A stretch of DNA of 64,000 nt from Helianthus annuus. Taxonomy: Eukaryota > Streptophyta > Magnoliopsida > Asterales > Asteraceae. Where the stretch lies: NCBI RefSeq assembly GCF_002127325.2, contig NC_035436.2, forward strand, positions 117,728,771-117,792,770, written 5' to 3'. Below are positions 22,688-34,383 of this stretch, piece by piece. Below the pieces are notes generated by a model, which saw only the letters and a program-made list of their open reading frames with translations, was not told the DNA's origin and ran no database searches. Position numbers and translations under genes: made by a program. Numbering within the stretch: the first letter of the stretch is position 1; each line of letters opens with the position of its first letter.

Positions 22688-24937
22688 TGTCACACCCCCA
22701 AAATCCACCTGCGGAGTATCACCGCTTGGGAGCGTGACTGACCAGGATCAAGCCACCAATCATATTGAACATAGCATAACATAAATAAAGTAGTTCGTAA
22801 AACCTCATTCAATACAATTGATGTTTCAAAACAAACATAGTATCAGTAGCGGAAGCATAAGTAAATAACCCAAGTAAACCATAAGTTCAATTATTCGAAA
22901 TGTTTAATCATAGCGTTCATAATCCACTGCCCACAACGTCCCGCTCCTCCAGTGCAAGCTCCATAAGTACCTAAGGTCCTGCAAGGCATGCAGCAGATAA
23001 TCAACAAACTAGTTGAGCGAGTTCACAGTTTATAGTTTAGTTTGGGTAATAGTGCGTTTGTTCAATTAAGTTTCGTATCGTATCAACTCCATCGCGGCCT
23101 CACAGGCATGTGTGCGAAGATTATGTTCGTTAGTTCGCGACCATAGTCCTTACCGACCAGGGTGTGTGCGAAGGCAATTTATCAGTTCGTTCGCGACCAT
23201 AGTCTTTACCGACCAGGGTGGGTGCGAAGGCAGTTGAGTAGTTCGTAAGCATCAACAGTTTAATCGTTCGTTACAGTATCAAAGTATGCACAAGTAATCA
23301 TCCAACCCATTCCCACCCTGGGAACCCATGCCTTGGCTGTGTGAACTCACCTTGGTTTGCTCGGTATGCTAAGTTATGCACTCACAAGTAATTAATCACG
23401 TCCTATTGTATGCACGTATAACAAATCAGTTCATGTTCGCAATGATACGCGTGCAATTTAATGTTCACATAACAGTCAGTTTGCATATCGGCACAACACG
23501 TATTGTTTCACATCAAACCATCAGCTAGTGTACACGAATACCAATGTTAACATTCATCACTAATCATGGCATGCCAAATAAATCAAACATACATTCCAAC
23601 ATTAAAATATGTTCATAATTATATATCTTTCGATCCACCCTTATCTTTCGGTACATTAGTGATCTTTCGATACACAGTTATCACAGTTATCCTTCGGACC
23701 GAAAGTTATGTTTCGAACCAATGCCATCTTTCGACCAACTGTCATCTTTCGGTCAACTTAATTATGTTTCGGTCAATGCTATCCTTCGGTCAATGCTCCT
23801 ATGGTTCGGTCAAAGCTATCCTTCGGTCAACACTACTATGGTTCGACTAACAAGCATCTTTCGACCACAACTATGTTTCGAGTAGCAATATCTTTCGACA
23901 ATTAACAGTTACGTTTGATCACAATCAGTTACGGATATCATGCAGTCAATTACAGAAACAGAAACCCTAATCATCTACAGCCGTCATCATCATTAACAAG
24001 CACATTTCATATATTCAATCTCAAGAACCCTAACCGAAATCATGAACAATAACCATATTCATTCGGATTACTATCAAGACATAACAACCTCATGTAAACT
24101 GATTTCATAATAACCCGATTTCACTAATATATCAACAAGTTATCAATCCGGAGCATACATCGTCACAGTAACATAACAAGCACCATTGAATCGATTTAAA
24201 CTTATTATCATGCCATACAACTACAAGATCATCTTTATACGATTCCTATCATTCAACATACAATCAATTCGAGTCGTTCTTAATCAAAGCATGTAATAAT
24301 AATAACATCATGTCATCAACGATGATAGTGAAACACTAACCGGATTAGGGGATTGAAACTAGTGAGGTTTCGGGTGCACAAGAACTTTCAGCCGACTCCA
24401 AGACTTCGAGAGAGAGGGAAAGGTATTAGGGTTTTTAGAAACTAACTGCCGGTTACATGCATCACGTATTTAAACGTATTACAGAAATGGGCCAAGCCCA
24501 TTAGAAAGGCTGGGCCGAAAGATGTCGAAGGATGGAGTCTTTGGTCGAAGGATATGTTTCGAGATCCTTCGAACCGGAAGCTGATCCTTCGAGTCGAAGG
24601 ATATGTTTCGAGATCCTTCGAACTGTGTGCCATGCTTCGTGATCTAGACTAAGTGTTTTTAATAATAAATCTAATATTATATTCTACCACAGCAAGTAAT
24701 CACATATGACAAAACGACAATACGTTTCATTAAAATACATCGCGTACAATTTCAAGTCCACAATCCAAACAACTAAACAGTCAAAGTCAACGCGCATTTA
24801 ATGCGAAAGTGAAAGTCAGAAACTCGAGTTGTCACATTATCCCCAACTTAAAAGAAATTTCGTCCCGAAATTTGGTACGCACTCACTGAGGAAGCTAGGC
24901 AAGTTACATCGTTCACTGGTTTTCCTGGGGTGTCACA
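22688..24937 (-). repeat. 5' LTR of the young chromovirus
   Basis: It is a 2250-bp copy of 15389-17638. Ends, ORF shadows and motif positions all recur at +7299. This is the promoter-bearing copy for the minus-strand transcript. Confidence 0.95.
24465..24476 (-). promoter_or_regulatory. Probable TATA element of the chromovirus 5' LTR
   Basis: The minus strand reads CGTTTAAATACG, with a pyrimidine-rich CCCTCTCTCTCG some 60 nt downstream. Six TCGAAGGAT/ATCCTTCGA motifs lie 50-150 bp upstream (24525-24620). TTTAAATA is a weaker TATA variant than in the other LTRs here. Confidence 0.5.
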
Positions 24938-24989
24938 GTAAAAAGGGCTTAAATATACATCTAAATTATATTACACTACACGCACATCA

Positions 24990-25777
24990 GGCTTGACTTT
25001 GTTTTTTTTTTTTGTATAATGGGCTTAACATCAGGTGGGATCCATAACTCATGTTCAACAATGCTCCGAGGGATGCCGGTCATATCTTCCGTGCACCAAG
25101 CAAAAACATAGTGCAAGAACGACTTTTCAAGGTATGAGAGGGTTCCATTGGAAAGGTTAGTGTTTACCCTTATCCCCTGTTGAGGATATTTTATGTCCAA
25201 TCCTTGTTCATCGTCTTCGTCCTTTTTTGAGCTTTCCCATTCAACCACAAAAGCTTCTTGGGTAGGTTGAAGGGTTGCTATCCCTTTTTGAGTGGGAAAC
25301 TTCATAGTGCCTTGACCAACTGAAACTGCCGTTTCGAACACACTTTACCCTGGCCTTCCTATGATGATATCATAGTTGGAAGGGATATTGATCACCGCAA
25401 AAGTGAGTTGTTCAGTTCGTCCCTTTGTTCTTTCGTTGAACAAACATAATGGGTTATTTGGCCTAAAGGATTGATAGGTATGTCTGCGATACCTTTGATG
25501 GAGGATTCAGACTGTTGAAGCTTTGACGTTCATCGTCGCTGAGAGGGTTAAAGCATTTCTCAAACATGATTTTGGTGGTTACACCGGTGTCAATGTAAGC
25601 CTTTTGTGTCTTGATGGTTCCTATGTTGGATTCCATCACCAGAGGGTTTGAAAGCAACTCTCCTTCCAGTAGTGGGAAGCAAACATATTGACGTTCCCAT
25701 GCCTTGGAATGATGGCGTTTGTGGGAAGCTTTGTTTCCAAGGTCGACCATGTTCACTTCCTACTTTGTTTTTTCTTC
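24990..25777 (-). pseudogene. Tat protease region
   Basis: The minus-strand piece 25756-25463 carries an aspartic protease start: N-P-L-V-M-E-S-N-I-G-T then the active-site D-T-G in A-Y-I-D-T-G, and further on a S-L-N-P-P segment. The piece 25341-24976 gives the segment after protease (T-M-K-F-P-T-Q-K-G-I-A-T), leading into RT. The last residues before 24990 (K-K-K-T-K-S) join in sense to the RT start at 10293. Breaks: a frame change near 25460 and a stop near 25345. Protease would mature Gag-Pol. Confidence 0.75.
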
Positions 25778-26112
25778 TGTCACACCCCGAAATATCAGAG
25801 CAATGGCGTGACTGGGCTGGTATCTTCATTGCACAGCGGAAGCAAATAAGCAAAGACTTTCTAGAAATTGAACGCCACTAAGTACTCGTATCTCCAATGG
25901 TTCTCCTATTCCAACCGTGCCATAACTTTGAAGGTAACCTGAGAAAGAAACATGCGAAAAATCAACATAAAGTTGAGCGAGTTCATAGTTTGTTTGTAAA
26001 AGATTTGAAATAAATCTTTTTGAATAACCGGTTTTTGAAGTATTGTGGAGAAAACGAATAAAATCATTTTCTTGTCAAGTTATATGGAAACTTTGTATGA
26101 GAACATGGTATG

Positions 26113-26236
26113 TATCTTGTATAAATCAAGTATTCTTGTATAAATCAAGTATTCTTGTATGTATCATGTATTCTTGTATGTATCATGTATTTTTGTGTGT
26201 ATCATGTATTCTTGTATGTATCATGTATTCTTGTAA
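26113..26236. repeat. 20-bp minisatellite in LARD LTR
   Basis: About six copies of a unit like TCTTGTATGTATCATGTATT. The first two copies carry AAATCAAG in place of GTATCATG. The second LTR holds the same array at 31218-31338. Confidence 0.8.
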
Positions 26237-26346
26237 ATCTTTGAGAGACTTCTTTGAAAACATGTATGAAAAGCGTCTATGAACATACTAAATGAATGTT
26301 TATACAAGGACATTGAGGCATGTGAGGACATGGGGAGTACTTGTTA

Positions 26347-26535
26347 TGACTCCTTGTCGGAATACTCGTTCTGATTCCTTGTCGGAGTACTCGTTCTGAC
26401 TCCTTGTTGGAATACTCGTTCTGATTCCTTGTCGGAGTACTCGTTCTGACTCCTTGGCGGAATACTCGTTCTGATTCCTTGTCGGAGTACTCGTTCTGAC
26501 TCCTTGTCGGAGTACTCGTTCTGACTCCTTGGGAC
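26347..26535. repeat. 25-bp minisatellite in LARD LTR
   Basis: Seven and a half copies of a unit starting GACTCCTTGTCGGAATACTC alternate between two subtypes (GACTCC..GGAATACTC and GATTCC..GGAGTACTC). This suggests an older 50-bp higher-order unit. It is present in the other LTR at 31448-31640 with the same subtype order. The repeated minus-strand ORFs over it are a by-product. Confidence 0.85.
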
Positions 26536-28567
26536 ACTGAAGCACTACTAGGTACTAGTTTTGACCATGAGTGGGGTTCGGCCGTACCCGTTAGATCTAA
26601 CCTTCGTCCCTAATTATGAATGCATGGCATTTCAGTATCCAGTCTAACATTTCAGTATTAAGTCTATGCTCACATGACCTAGTAGTTCATAGGCATTTCA
26701 TATCGTATAAATATTCGTATCATGTATTTGTAAACGTTGAAACATGTATTTCACCCCCGAAGTTATAAAACTGAAAACAGTTAAAAGAAAAGGGGGAGCA
26801 TGAACTCACTTTTCTGTAAACCATTTGTGTTAGTTAAAACTTGCTTGTAAAATGGTTTAGAAATATGTAATTCTTGTATGTTTTGCAAAAAGTGCATGTC
26901 TTTCCACCCCGAAACATTTAGAAAAATGTAAAACCGTAAAATGGCGGGGTTATGAACTCACCTGAACATTCCTGTGCAAAGCTAGCTATATACGACTTCG
27001 TAATGTCGTTTCAAAGATGAGACTTGCTAGTGTGCATTCTACAATATTCCTAACACGGAATATCTTATAAGTTTCTAATTTAAACGTAGCTAAACTACGT
27101 GTCCGAACTCTACCGAATCGTTGACCGAATGTTTTGACAGTAGATTGTTAACTTAAAAGAAGCGAAGAAGTTATACTCGTTAGGTCGTTTTGAGAAATCG
27201 TTTGTCGATATATGATATCTACATACATTGTGCCGTTAGGCGTTTGAAATAAATATAAAAGTCATATTTATTTTATAAAAATTTCATCGAGTCGTTGCAA
27301 AAATAAATATATACTATATTTATTTTTATAACAGTGAATCCGTGTTGTTTGGTATTTAGAAATGAATATATAACTATATCTATCGTATAAACGATTTCGT
27401 GTTGTCCGTTATTTGAAATAAATACATAATATATATTTATTTTTTTTAAAAGATTCGAGTTTAAATATAGTAACTATATTTACTTTGTATAATAGTTTGC
27501 TTCATCGTCAAAAGAAATTTTATAAAACAATATTTGAATCCAAAAGTTTTATTTTATGATAAAACGCGTTGTATATTACGAATTTTCTCGAAAAACGGGC
27601 AGAGTTTCCTCTGTTTTTGGAATAACCCGACAATAAAAAGTTGTCATATTTTATCAAACTCAACAATAATTCAATCCATTCAAACAATATATATCATAAA
27701 GTTTTATCAATACGACCAAAATAAAACGCAACTGATTTATAAACGAATCGGTTCGAGCTCGTTCATAAAATAACTAAAATTACGTAAATATTAAACGTGT
27801 CGTCAATCTTTACCAAATCTCTCGCGTCGAACCGGGGACTGAGTTGACCGGGTCAACTGAGTTGACCTGAGTTTGACCGAGTCGACTTGGGTTGACCGAT
27901 TCGACCCGAACCGTTGACCTGACCGCTGATCCGAACCCATCTGTTGACTAGTCTTCGACTGTTGACCCGATCCGGCTGACCCGAAAGACCCGAACCAAAA
28001 ATGTGAGCCACCCGTAAGCTAAATCTGGAACATTGTAACCCGAGTCTGACCTTAGTAGAACCCGAACCACAATCCAAGCAAAACCCTTAATAAACTGAAC
28101 TGACTCTTAAACTGAAAACGAAATGAGACAAACCTTGAGCCGAGCCGTGACCTTGAAACCTGAATCGAGTCCATCGGTAACCCGCCGGACGTGAAGATAG
28201 CACCGTCGCCACTACCGCCGTGAGCAGCGGCGCCGCTGCCTCTCCGCCACATCACTCTCTCTCCTCTCTCTCTCCATCTTGTCTCTCTCTCTCTCTCTCA
28301 TGTTTCTGTCTTCGTCGTCGCACCACCACCGAACTTTGGTGGTGGTGGTGGTCGTTACACGGGTCGAAGGAAGGGGGGGGGGGCTGTCGGAGGTCAAGCT
28401 TCACCACCGCCGCTACCAGATTTCCATCGTCGGCCACCGGAGGGCTTACCTTTGCCGTGTGCCACCACCGGAGAGTGGTGGCCAATTGATTTTTGTCAGA
28501 GCCGAGAGAGACGAGCAGGAGGGGGGGTGTGGTTGGGTTGGGTCTTGAGTTGATTCCTCTGTGTTTG

Positions 28568-28575
28568 TTTATGTA

Positions 28576-28624
<49 letters not shown>
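28568..28624. repeat. (GA)n microsatellite
   Basis: About 24 GA units lie in the left LTR. The right LTR has only a handful at the homologous site (33694-33712), showing length change since insertion. Confidence 0.85.
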
Positions 28625-28627
<3 letters not shown>

Positions 28628-29283
28628 TTTTATATGTGTGTATTGTTCTTGTATGTGTATTAAGAGCAAGGAGAGGAGAGTGGATGATTATGTTGTCTGC
28701 CTAATTGAAATCGAGAGAGAGGCAGACTTCGTTGAGTGTTTAATTTAGTTGCACATAAGTGAGGGTGTGGGTGTAGACAAGGAGGTGAGGGTATTTTATA
28801 GGCATGTTTGAGATCTCTAAAGATCTTGTTGAAATCTTGAAAAGGATTTTATAACGATTTTTTATAGATTTACTAAGATTTGTGAATCTTAGTAAGATTT
28901 TATAGAATCCTGATAAGATTTTGCATTAAGTGTAGGTTTAGGCTTGTGGGTTTTGGGCTTGGGCCCAGGGCCCACAAGCCCATTTCATGTGTAAGTGGCC
29001 CGTAATTCCTACGAGACCCGATATCACAACCCAAACTCCATAAGCATAAAAATATTCGTGTAACATCCATATTTGTCGGTGTCGTCAGTATTTCGTACGG
29101 TTTCTGATCGTTATCGTTTAGCAGGTTCTTTGTGGACCGTCATGCGCGTACTGTAAAGTCGATCAGGCGTTCCTTGGCACTCCAAAGGCCTAATTAAGTT
29201 TATTCGTGTTGTAAACACTATTTATTGTCGCGTTAATCGCTTGTTAATCACGTAATTAAGGGCGTAAACTACCGGTTGTCACA

Positions 29284-30879
29284 TTCTCCCCCTGTTAATA
29301 ACATTTCGTCCTCGAAATTTAGACTACGTTAACTCCTTATAGTTAAGTTATTCGTAAGTAAATACGCATAATGCCAAAGTGAATGATCATGAAATTGAAT
29401 CAAGACTTATTCGAATGATGTGAATTCAAGGATGTATCACAAGATGCAAATGATTTCTAGAAATGATCGCATCCAATAAATGAACTTAGATTCAACAAGC
29501 TCAATGAAATAGTTTTGCATGAAACGCTCGATCGTGATCAGCCCAAGCTGCAAGTTATACTGACGCCACAAGGTGTCGTAGTGCATGAAACAATTCAATA
29601 ATAGCGGTGATCGAACAAATTTACCGTGTTTGAAGTCAAGCGAAAGTACAGTGAAGCAAATCTGAGAATTTGATTCAAACGTCATTATAAGATTTCCAAT
29701 TGAAGATGGAACATCAAAGAATTAATGTTTTCGATCGAAGATGAAGAAACAATAAATATCGCAAAATATTCGATCGATGTTGAATGCACCGATAGTAGGT
29801 ACACCGGAATATGCAATGAATTTGTGTACCATTGTCATAACACACAATTGTGTTAAGACCGCTTAAATATGATAAATCGAAGCGGATTTAAAGCAAATCA
29901 ATAAATAAATAATTAAATCCGCGCATGAGATGCGTAAACGAGTTTAACGCAAGCTTCAATTAGTGGAACACCATCACAAGGTGTTGAAATCAACAAACAA
30001 CTTAATGGAGTCGTAGACCAAACAAGTCCACTACGACTCGGAACAAATGAAACGCTTATTCGAAACAAAACCACATGCGTAACAAACGATGCATGCGTAA
30101 CATATGAATTCCTCAAGAAATGAAGCAATTGAATATTCGCTTGAAAGAAATAATTGTGATATAATGACCATCAAGAGGAGTAGGGATACGAAAATCTACT
30201 CAGTAAATGTGAAAGTCGATATTTCAATAAAAGAAATTTATGAACTTTACCTGGGGTTGCATGTGATAACCGGTTGTTAGGTGACATTACCACGGAATGT
30301 CGAGCATAGCGTATTCGTCATTATTGAGCTAGGGGGAATGCGGAGACATACGTCTTCTCCTTAGCATGATTCGTGTCGTTTGCAGAACCGCGTGCCAAAC
30401 CGCCGCTTTCTCGAAAGTCGTTTGTAACGTACGTCAAACTCTGTTGATGTATAGCTTATGTTTCATGTATACCTGTGCACTAGCGTTTCGTTATGCGTAG
30501 GCTGCTTGTTCGGGAAGTCAAAATATCATAGACAATATGGGTAATGGTGTGTGCCCGAGTTAATATTCGCAGTTCCTACGTGATGACCTTTAATGAACTT
30601 CAACATGAGTTTCCGAAGGTCTTAAATGCATGTTTCCTAAACTCTCAGAGTTTTGTGTACTGTATGCGACTGTTTTTTTGTGTACCGTGTATAAAACACC
30701 ACAATAGCGTATGTTTGAAAACAAAGTTTTGACTGTTTGTTTTTCGGCAACGGTTGGAGACCATATTCGAGTACTATGCGTTCTGTATGCATTCAAGTTC
30801 CCAGGGGAATATGGGGTTAGAGCCTAGGTATCTCTACAGAGAATTCTATTCGCTGTAACCTATAGTTCTGATACCAATC
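29284..30879 (-). other. Interior of LARD
   Basis: No frame with recognised protein similarity; the longest open stretches are under 90 codons. At its left end the minus strand reads AACAGGGGGAGAA (PPT) with an AAATTTCGAGGACGAAAT palindrome about 20 nt upstream. At its right end (30865-30876) it has TGGTATCAGAAC, an iMet-like PBS. Confidence 0.75.
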
Positions 30880-33382
30880 TGTCACACCCCGAAATATCAG
30901 AGCATTGGCGTGACTGGACTGGTATCTTCATTGCACAGCGGAAGCAAATAAGCAAAGACTTTCTAGAAATTGAACGCCACTAAATACTCGTATCTCCAAT
31001 GGTTCTCCAATTCCAACCGTACCATAACTTTGAAGGTAACCTGAGAAAGAAACATGCGAAAAATCAACATAAAGTTGAGCGAGTTCATAGTTTGTTTGTA
31101 AAAGATTTGAAATAAATCTTTTTGAATAACCGGTTTTTGAAGTATTGTTGAGAAAACGAATAAAATCATTTTCTTGTCAAGTTATATGGAAACTTTGTAT
31201 GAGAACATGGTATGTATCTTGTATAAATCAAGTATTCCTGTATAAATCAAGTATTCTTGTATGTATCATGTATTCTTGTATGTATCATGTATTTTTGTGT
31301 GCATCATGTATTCTTGTATGTATCATGTATTCTTGTAAATTTTTGAGAGACTTCTTTGAAAACATGTACGAAAAGCGTGTATGAACATACTAAATGAATG
31401 TTTGTATAAGGACATTGAGGCATGTGAGGACATGGGGAGTACTTGTTATGACTCCTTGTCGGAATACTCGTTCTGATTCCTTGTCGGAGTACTCGTTCTG
31501 ACTCCTTGTTGGAATACTCGTTCTGATTCCTTGTCGGAGTACTCGTTCTGACTCCTTGGCGGAATACTCGTTCTGATTCCTTGTCGGAGTACTCGTTCTG
31601 ACTCCTTGTCGGAGTACTCATTCTGACTCCTTGGGACACCGAAGCACTACTAGGTACTAGTTTTGACCATGAGTGGGGTTCAGCCGTACCCGTTAGATCT
31701 AACATTCGTCCCTAATTATGAATGTATGGCATTTCAGTATCTAGTCTAGCATTTCAGTATTAAGTCTATGCTCACATGACCTAGTAGTTCATAGGCATTT
31801 CATATCGTACAAGTATTCGTATCATGTATTTGTAAACGTTGTAACATGTATTTCACCCCCGAAGTTATAAAACTGAAAACAGTTAAAAGAAAAGGGGTAG
31901 CATGAACTCACTTTTCTGTAAACCGTTTGTGTCAGTTTAAACTTGCTTGTAAAATGGTTTAGAAATATGTAACTATTGTATGCTTTGCAAAAAGTGCGTG
32001 TCTTTCCACCCCGAAACATTTAGAAAAATGTAAAACCGTAAAAAGGTGGGGTTATGAACTCACCTGAACATTCCTGTGCAAAGCTAGCTATATACGACTT
32101 CGTAATGTCGTTTCCAAGATGAGACTTGCTAGAGTGCATTCTATAATATTCCTAACACGGAATATCTTATAAGTTTCTAATTTAAACGTAGCTAAACTAC
32201 GTGTCCGAACTCTATTGAATCGTTGACCGAATGTTTTGACGCTAGATTGTTAACTTAAAAGAAGCAAAGAAGTTATACTCGTTAGCTCGTTTTGAGAAAT
32301 CGGTTGTCGATATATGATATCTACATACATTGTGCCGTTAGGCGTTTGAAATAAATATAAAAGTTATATTTATTTTATAAAAATTTCATCGAGTCGTTGC
32401 AAAAATAAATATATACTATATTTATTTTTATAACAGCGAATCCATGTTGTTTGACATTTGGAAATGAATACATAACTATATGTATGGTATAAACGATTTC
32501 GTGTTGTCCGTTATTTGAAATAAATATATAAAATATATTTATTTTTTAAGAGATTCGAGTTTAAATATAGTAACTATATTTACTTTATATAATAGTTTGC
32601 TTCATCGTCGTTTTTGTAAGTTGTAAAGTGTCGTCATAAGAAATTTTGTAAAACAATATTTGAATCCAAAAGTTTTATTTTATGATAAAACGCGTTGTAT
32701 ATTACGGATTTTCTCGAAAAACGGGCAGAGTTTCCTCTGTTTTTGGAATAACCCGACAATAAAAAGTTGTCGTATTTATCAAGCTCAACAATAATTCAAT
32801 GCATTCAAACAATAAATATCATAAAGTTTTATCAATACGACCAAAATAAAACGTAACTGAATTATAAACGAATCGGTTCGAGCTCGTTCACAAAATAATT
32901 AAAATTATGAAAATATTAAACGTGTCGTCAATCTTTACCAAATCTCTCGCGTCGAACCGCGGACTGAGTTGACCGGGTCAACTGAGTTGACCTGAGTTTG
33001 ACCGAGTCGACTCGGGTTGATCGATTCGACTCGAACCGTTGACCTGACCGCTGACCCGAACCCATCTGTTGACTAGTCTTCGACTGTTGACCCGAGCCGG
33101 CTGACCCGAAAGACCCGAACCGAAAATGTGAACCACCCGTAAGCTGAATCTGGAACATTGTAACCCGAGTCTGACCTGAGTAGAACCCGAACCACAATCC
33201 AAGCAAAACCCTTAATAAACTGGACTGACTCTTAAACTGAAAACGAAACGAGACAAACCTTGAGCCGAGCCGTGACCTTGAAACCTGAACCGAGTCCATC
33301 GGTAACCCGCCCAACATGAAGATAGCAACGCCGCCACTACCGCCGCCGTGAGCGGCGGCGCCGCTGCCTCTCCGCCACATCA

Positions 33383-33417
<35 letters not shown>

Positions 33418-34378
33418 TGTCTCTGTCTTCGTCGTCGCACCACCACCAGACTGTGGTGGTGGTGGTGGTCGTTACACGGGTCGAAGGAAGGGGGGGGGGG
33501 ACTGTCGGAGGTCAAGCTTCACCACCGCCGCTACCGGATTTCCATCGTCAGCCACCGGAGGGCTTACCTTTGCCGTGTGCCACCACCGGAGAGTGGTGGC
33601 CAATTGATTTTTGTCGGAGCCGAGAGAGACGAGCAGGAGGGGGGGTGTGGTTGGGTTGGGTCTTGAGTTGATTCCTCTGTGTTTGTTTATGTAAGAGAGA
33701 GAGAGATAGAGGGTATTTTATGTGTGTGTATTGTTCTTGTGTGTGTATTATGAGCAAGGAGAGGAGAGTGGATGATTATGTTGTCTGCCTAATTGAAATC
33801 GAGAGAGAGGCATACTTCATTGAGTGTTTAATTTAGTTGCACACAAGTGAGGGTGTGGGTGTAGGCAAGGAGGTGAGGGTATTTTATAGGCATGTTTGAG
33901 ATCTCTGAAGATCTTGTTGAAATCTTGAAAATGATTTTATAAAGATTTTTTATAGATTTACTAAGATTTGTGAATCTTAGTAAGATTTTATAGAATCTTG
34001 ATAAGATTTTGCATTAAGTGTAGGTTTAGGCTTGTGGGTTTTGGGCTTGGGCCCAGGGCCCACAAGCCCATTTCATGTGTAAGTGGCCCGTAATTCCTAC
34101 GAGACCCGATATCACAACCCAAACTCCATAAGCATAAAAATATTCGTGTAACATCCATATTTGTCGGTGTCGTCAGTATTTCGTACGGTTTCTGATCGTT
34201 ATCGTTTATCGTTTAGCAGGTTCTCTGTGGACCGTCATGAGCGTACTGTAAAGTCGATCAGGCGTTCCTTGGCACTCCAAAGGCCTAATTAAGTTTATTC
34301 GTGTTGTAAACACTATTTATTGTCGCGTTAATCGCTTGTTAATCACGTAATTAAGGGCGTAAACTACCGGTTGTCACA
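30880..34378 (-). repeat. 5' LTR of LARD
   Basis: 3499 bp, collinear with 25778-29283. The TATA box on the minus strand is CCTATAAAATA (33880-33890), placing the start of transcription near 33855. Confidence 0.92.
33880..33890 (-). promoter_or_regulatory. TATA box of LARD 5' LTR
   Basis: The minus strand reads CCTATAAAATA. Upstream (33900-34015) are about nine AAGATTT/AAATCTT repeats, followed by a GGGCCCA-containing inverted repeat near 34030-34070. Confidence 0.65.
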
Positions 34379-34383
34379 TCTTC

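Larger units (their letters stand above)
15389..24937 (-). mobile_element. Complete chromovirus (Ty3/gypsy, Tekay-like), apparently young
   Basis: It is 9549 bp with 2250-bp LTRs at each end (15389-17638 and 22688-24937) that show no difference in the stretches I compared and no indel (constant offset 7299). The target duplicate is GTAAA. A PBS for tRNA-iMet, a PPT, one long gag-pol frame and a C-terminal chromodomain-like segment are all present. It sits inside the right LTR of the Athila derivative, in the opposite orientation. Everything needed for autonomous retrotransposition appears present. The Tekay assignment is by general resemblance. Confidence 0.93.
10294..24989 (+). mobile_element. 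Athila-type Ty3/gypsy deletion derivative (contains a nested chromovirus)
   Basis: The LTRs start TGATGTGTG at 10294 and 13744. The right LTR ends CGCACATCA at 24989 after the nested element. The 5-bp duplicate GGCTT is present at 10289-10293 and 24990-24994. The left LTR is truncated and fused to the end of a protease frame, so the left LTR end, PBS, gag and most of pol are missing. The interior is 1.9 kb. The PPT (AGTGTGGGGGTATT) sits directly before 13744. Athila assignment rests on the protease tail and on the 3' non-coding motif GAGGACAATGTG...GTGTGGGGG that is typical of that lineage. It depends on other copies for movement. Confidence 0.85.
25778..29283 (-). repeat. 3' LTR of LARD
   Basis: 3506 bp. 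It contains the 20-bp and 25-bp minisatellites (26113-26236, 26347-26535), a cluster of GTTGACC motifs (27843-27975), Ser/Pro-codon-like CT/CAC-rich sequence (28200-28560), a (GA)n run (28568-28624), a TATA box (28792-28802) and a GGGCCCA palindrome (28950-28985). Confidence 0.92.
25778..34378 (-). mobile_element. LARD (large retrotransposon derivative), non-coding
   Basis: Two ~3.5-kb LTRs (25778-29283 and 30880-34378) flank only 1.6 kb of interior without recognisable genes. The 5-bp duplicate TCTTC is at 25773-25777 and 34379-34383. The minus-strand order is LTR, iMet-type PBS with one mismatch at its end, interior, PPT, LTR. LTR ends (TGTGACA...) and PPT context match those of the chromoviruses in this window, so it probably uses proteins of a chromovirus relative (inference). 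The LTRs differ by scattered substitutions and small indels, so it is older than the young chromovirus. Confidence 0.92.

Noticed and set aside
26347..26535. Possible CRISPR-like array of regularly spaced repeats
   Set aside because: Units are contiguous without unique spacers, lie inside plant LTRs and are duplicated in both LTRs; it is a minisatellite.
26277..26545. Minus-strand ORFs encoding repeated Q-G-V-R-T-S-T-P-T-R and N-E-Y-S-D-K-E-S-E-R units (also 31304-31705)
   Set aside because: They are translations of the 25-bp minisatellite; 25-bp units shift frame so that all frames stay open. No start context or family similarity.
28212..28548. Overlapping Ser/Pro/His/Arg-rich ORFs on both strands (also 32928-33671)
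   Set aside because: Low-complexity CT and CAC sequence inside the LARD LTR, open on both strands with no conserved domain; interrupted differently in the other LTR.
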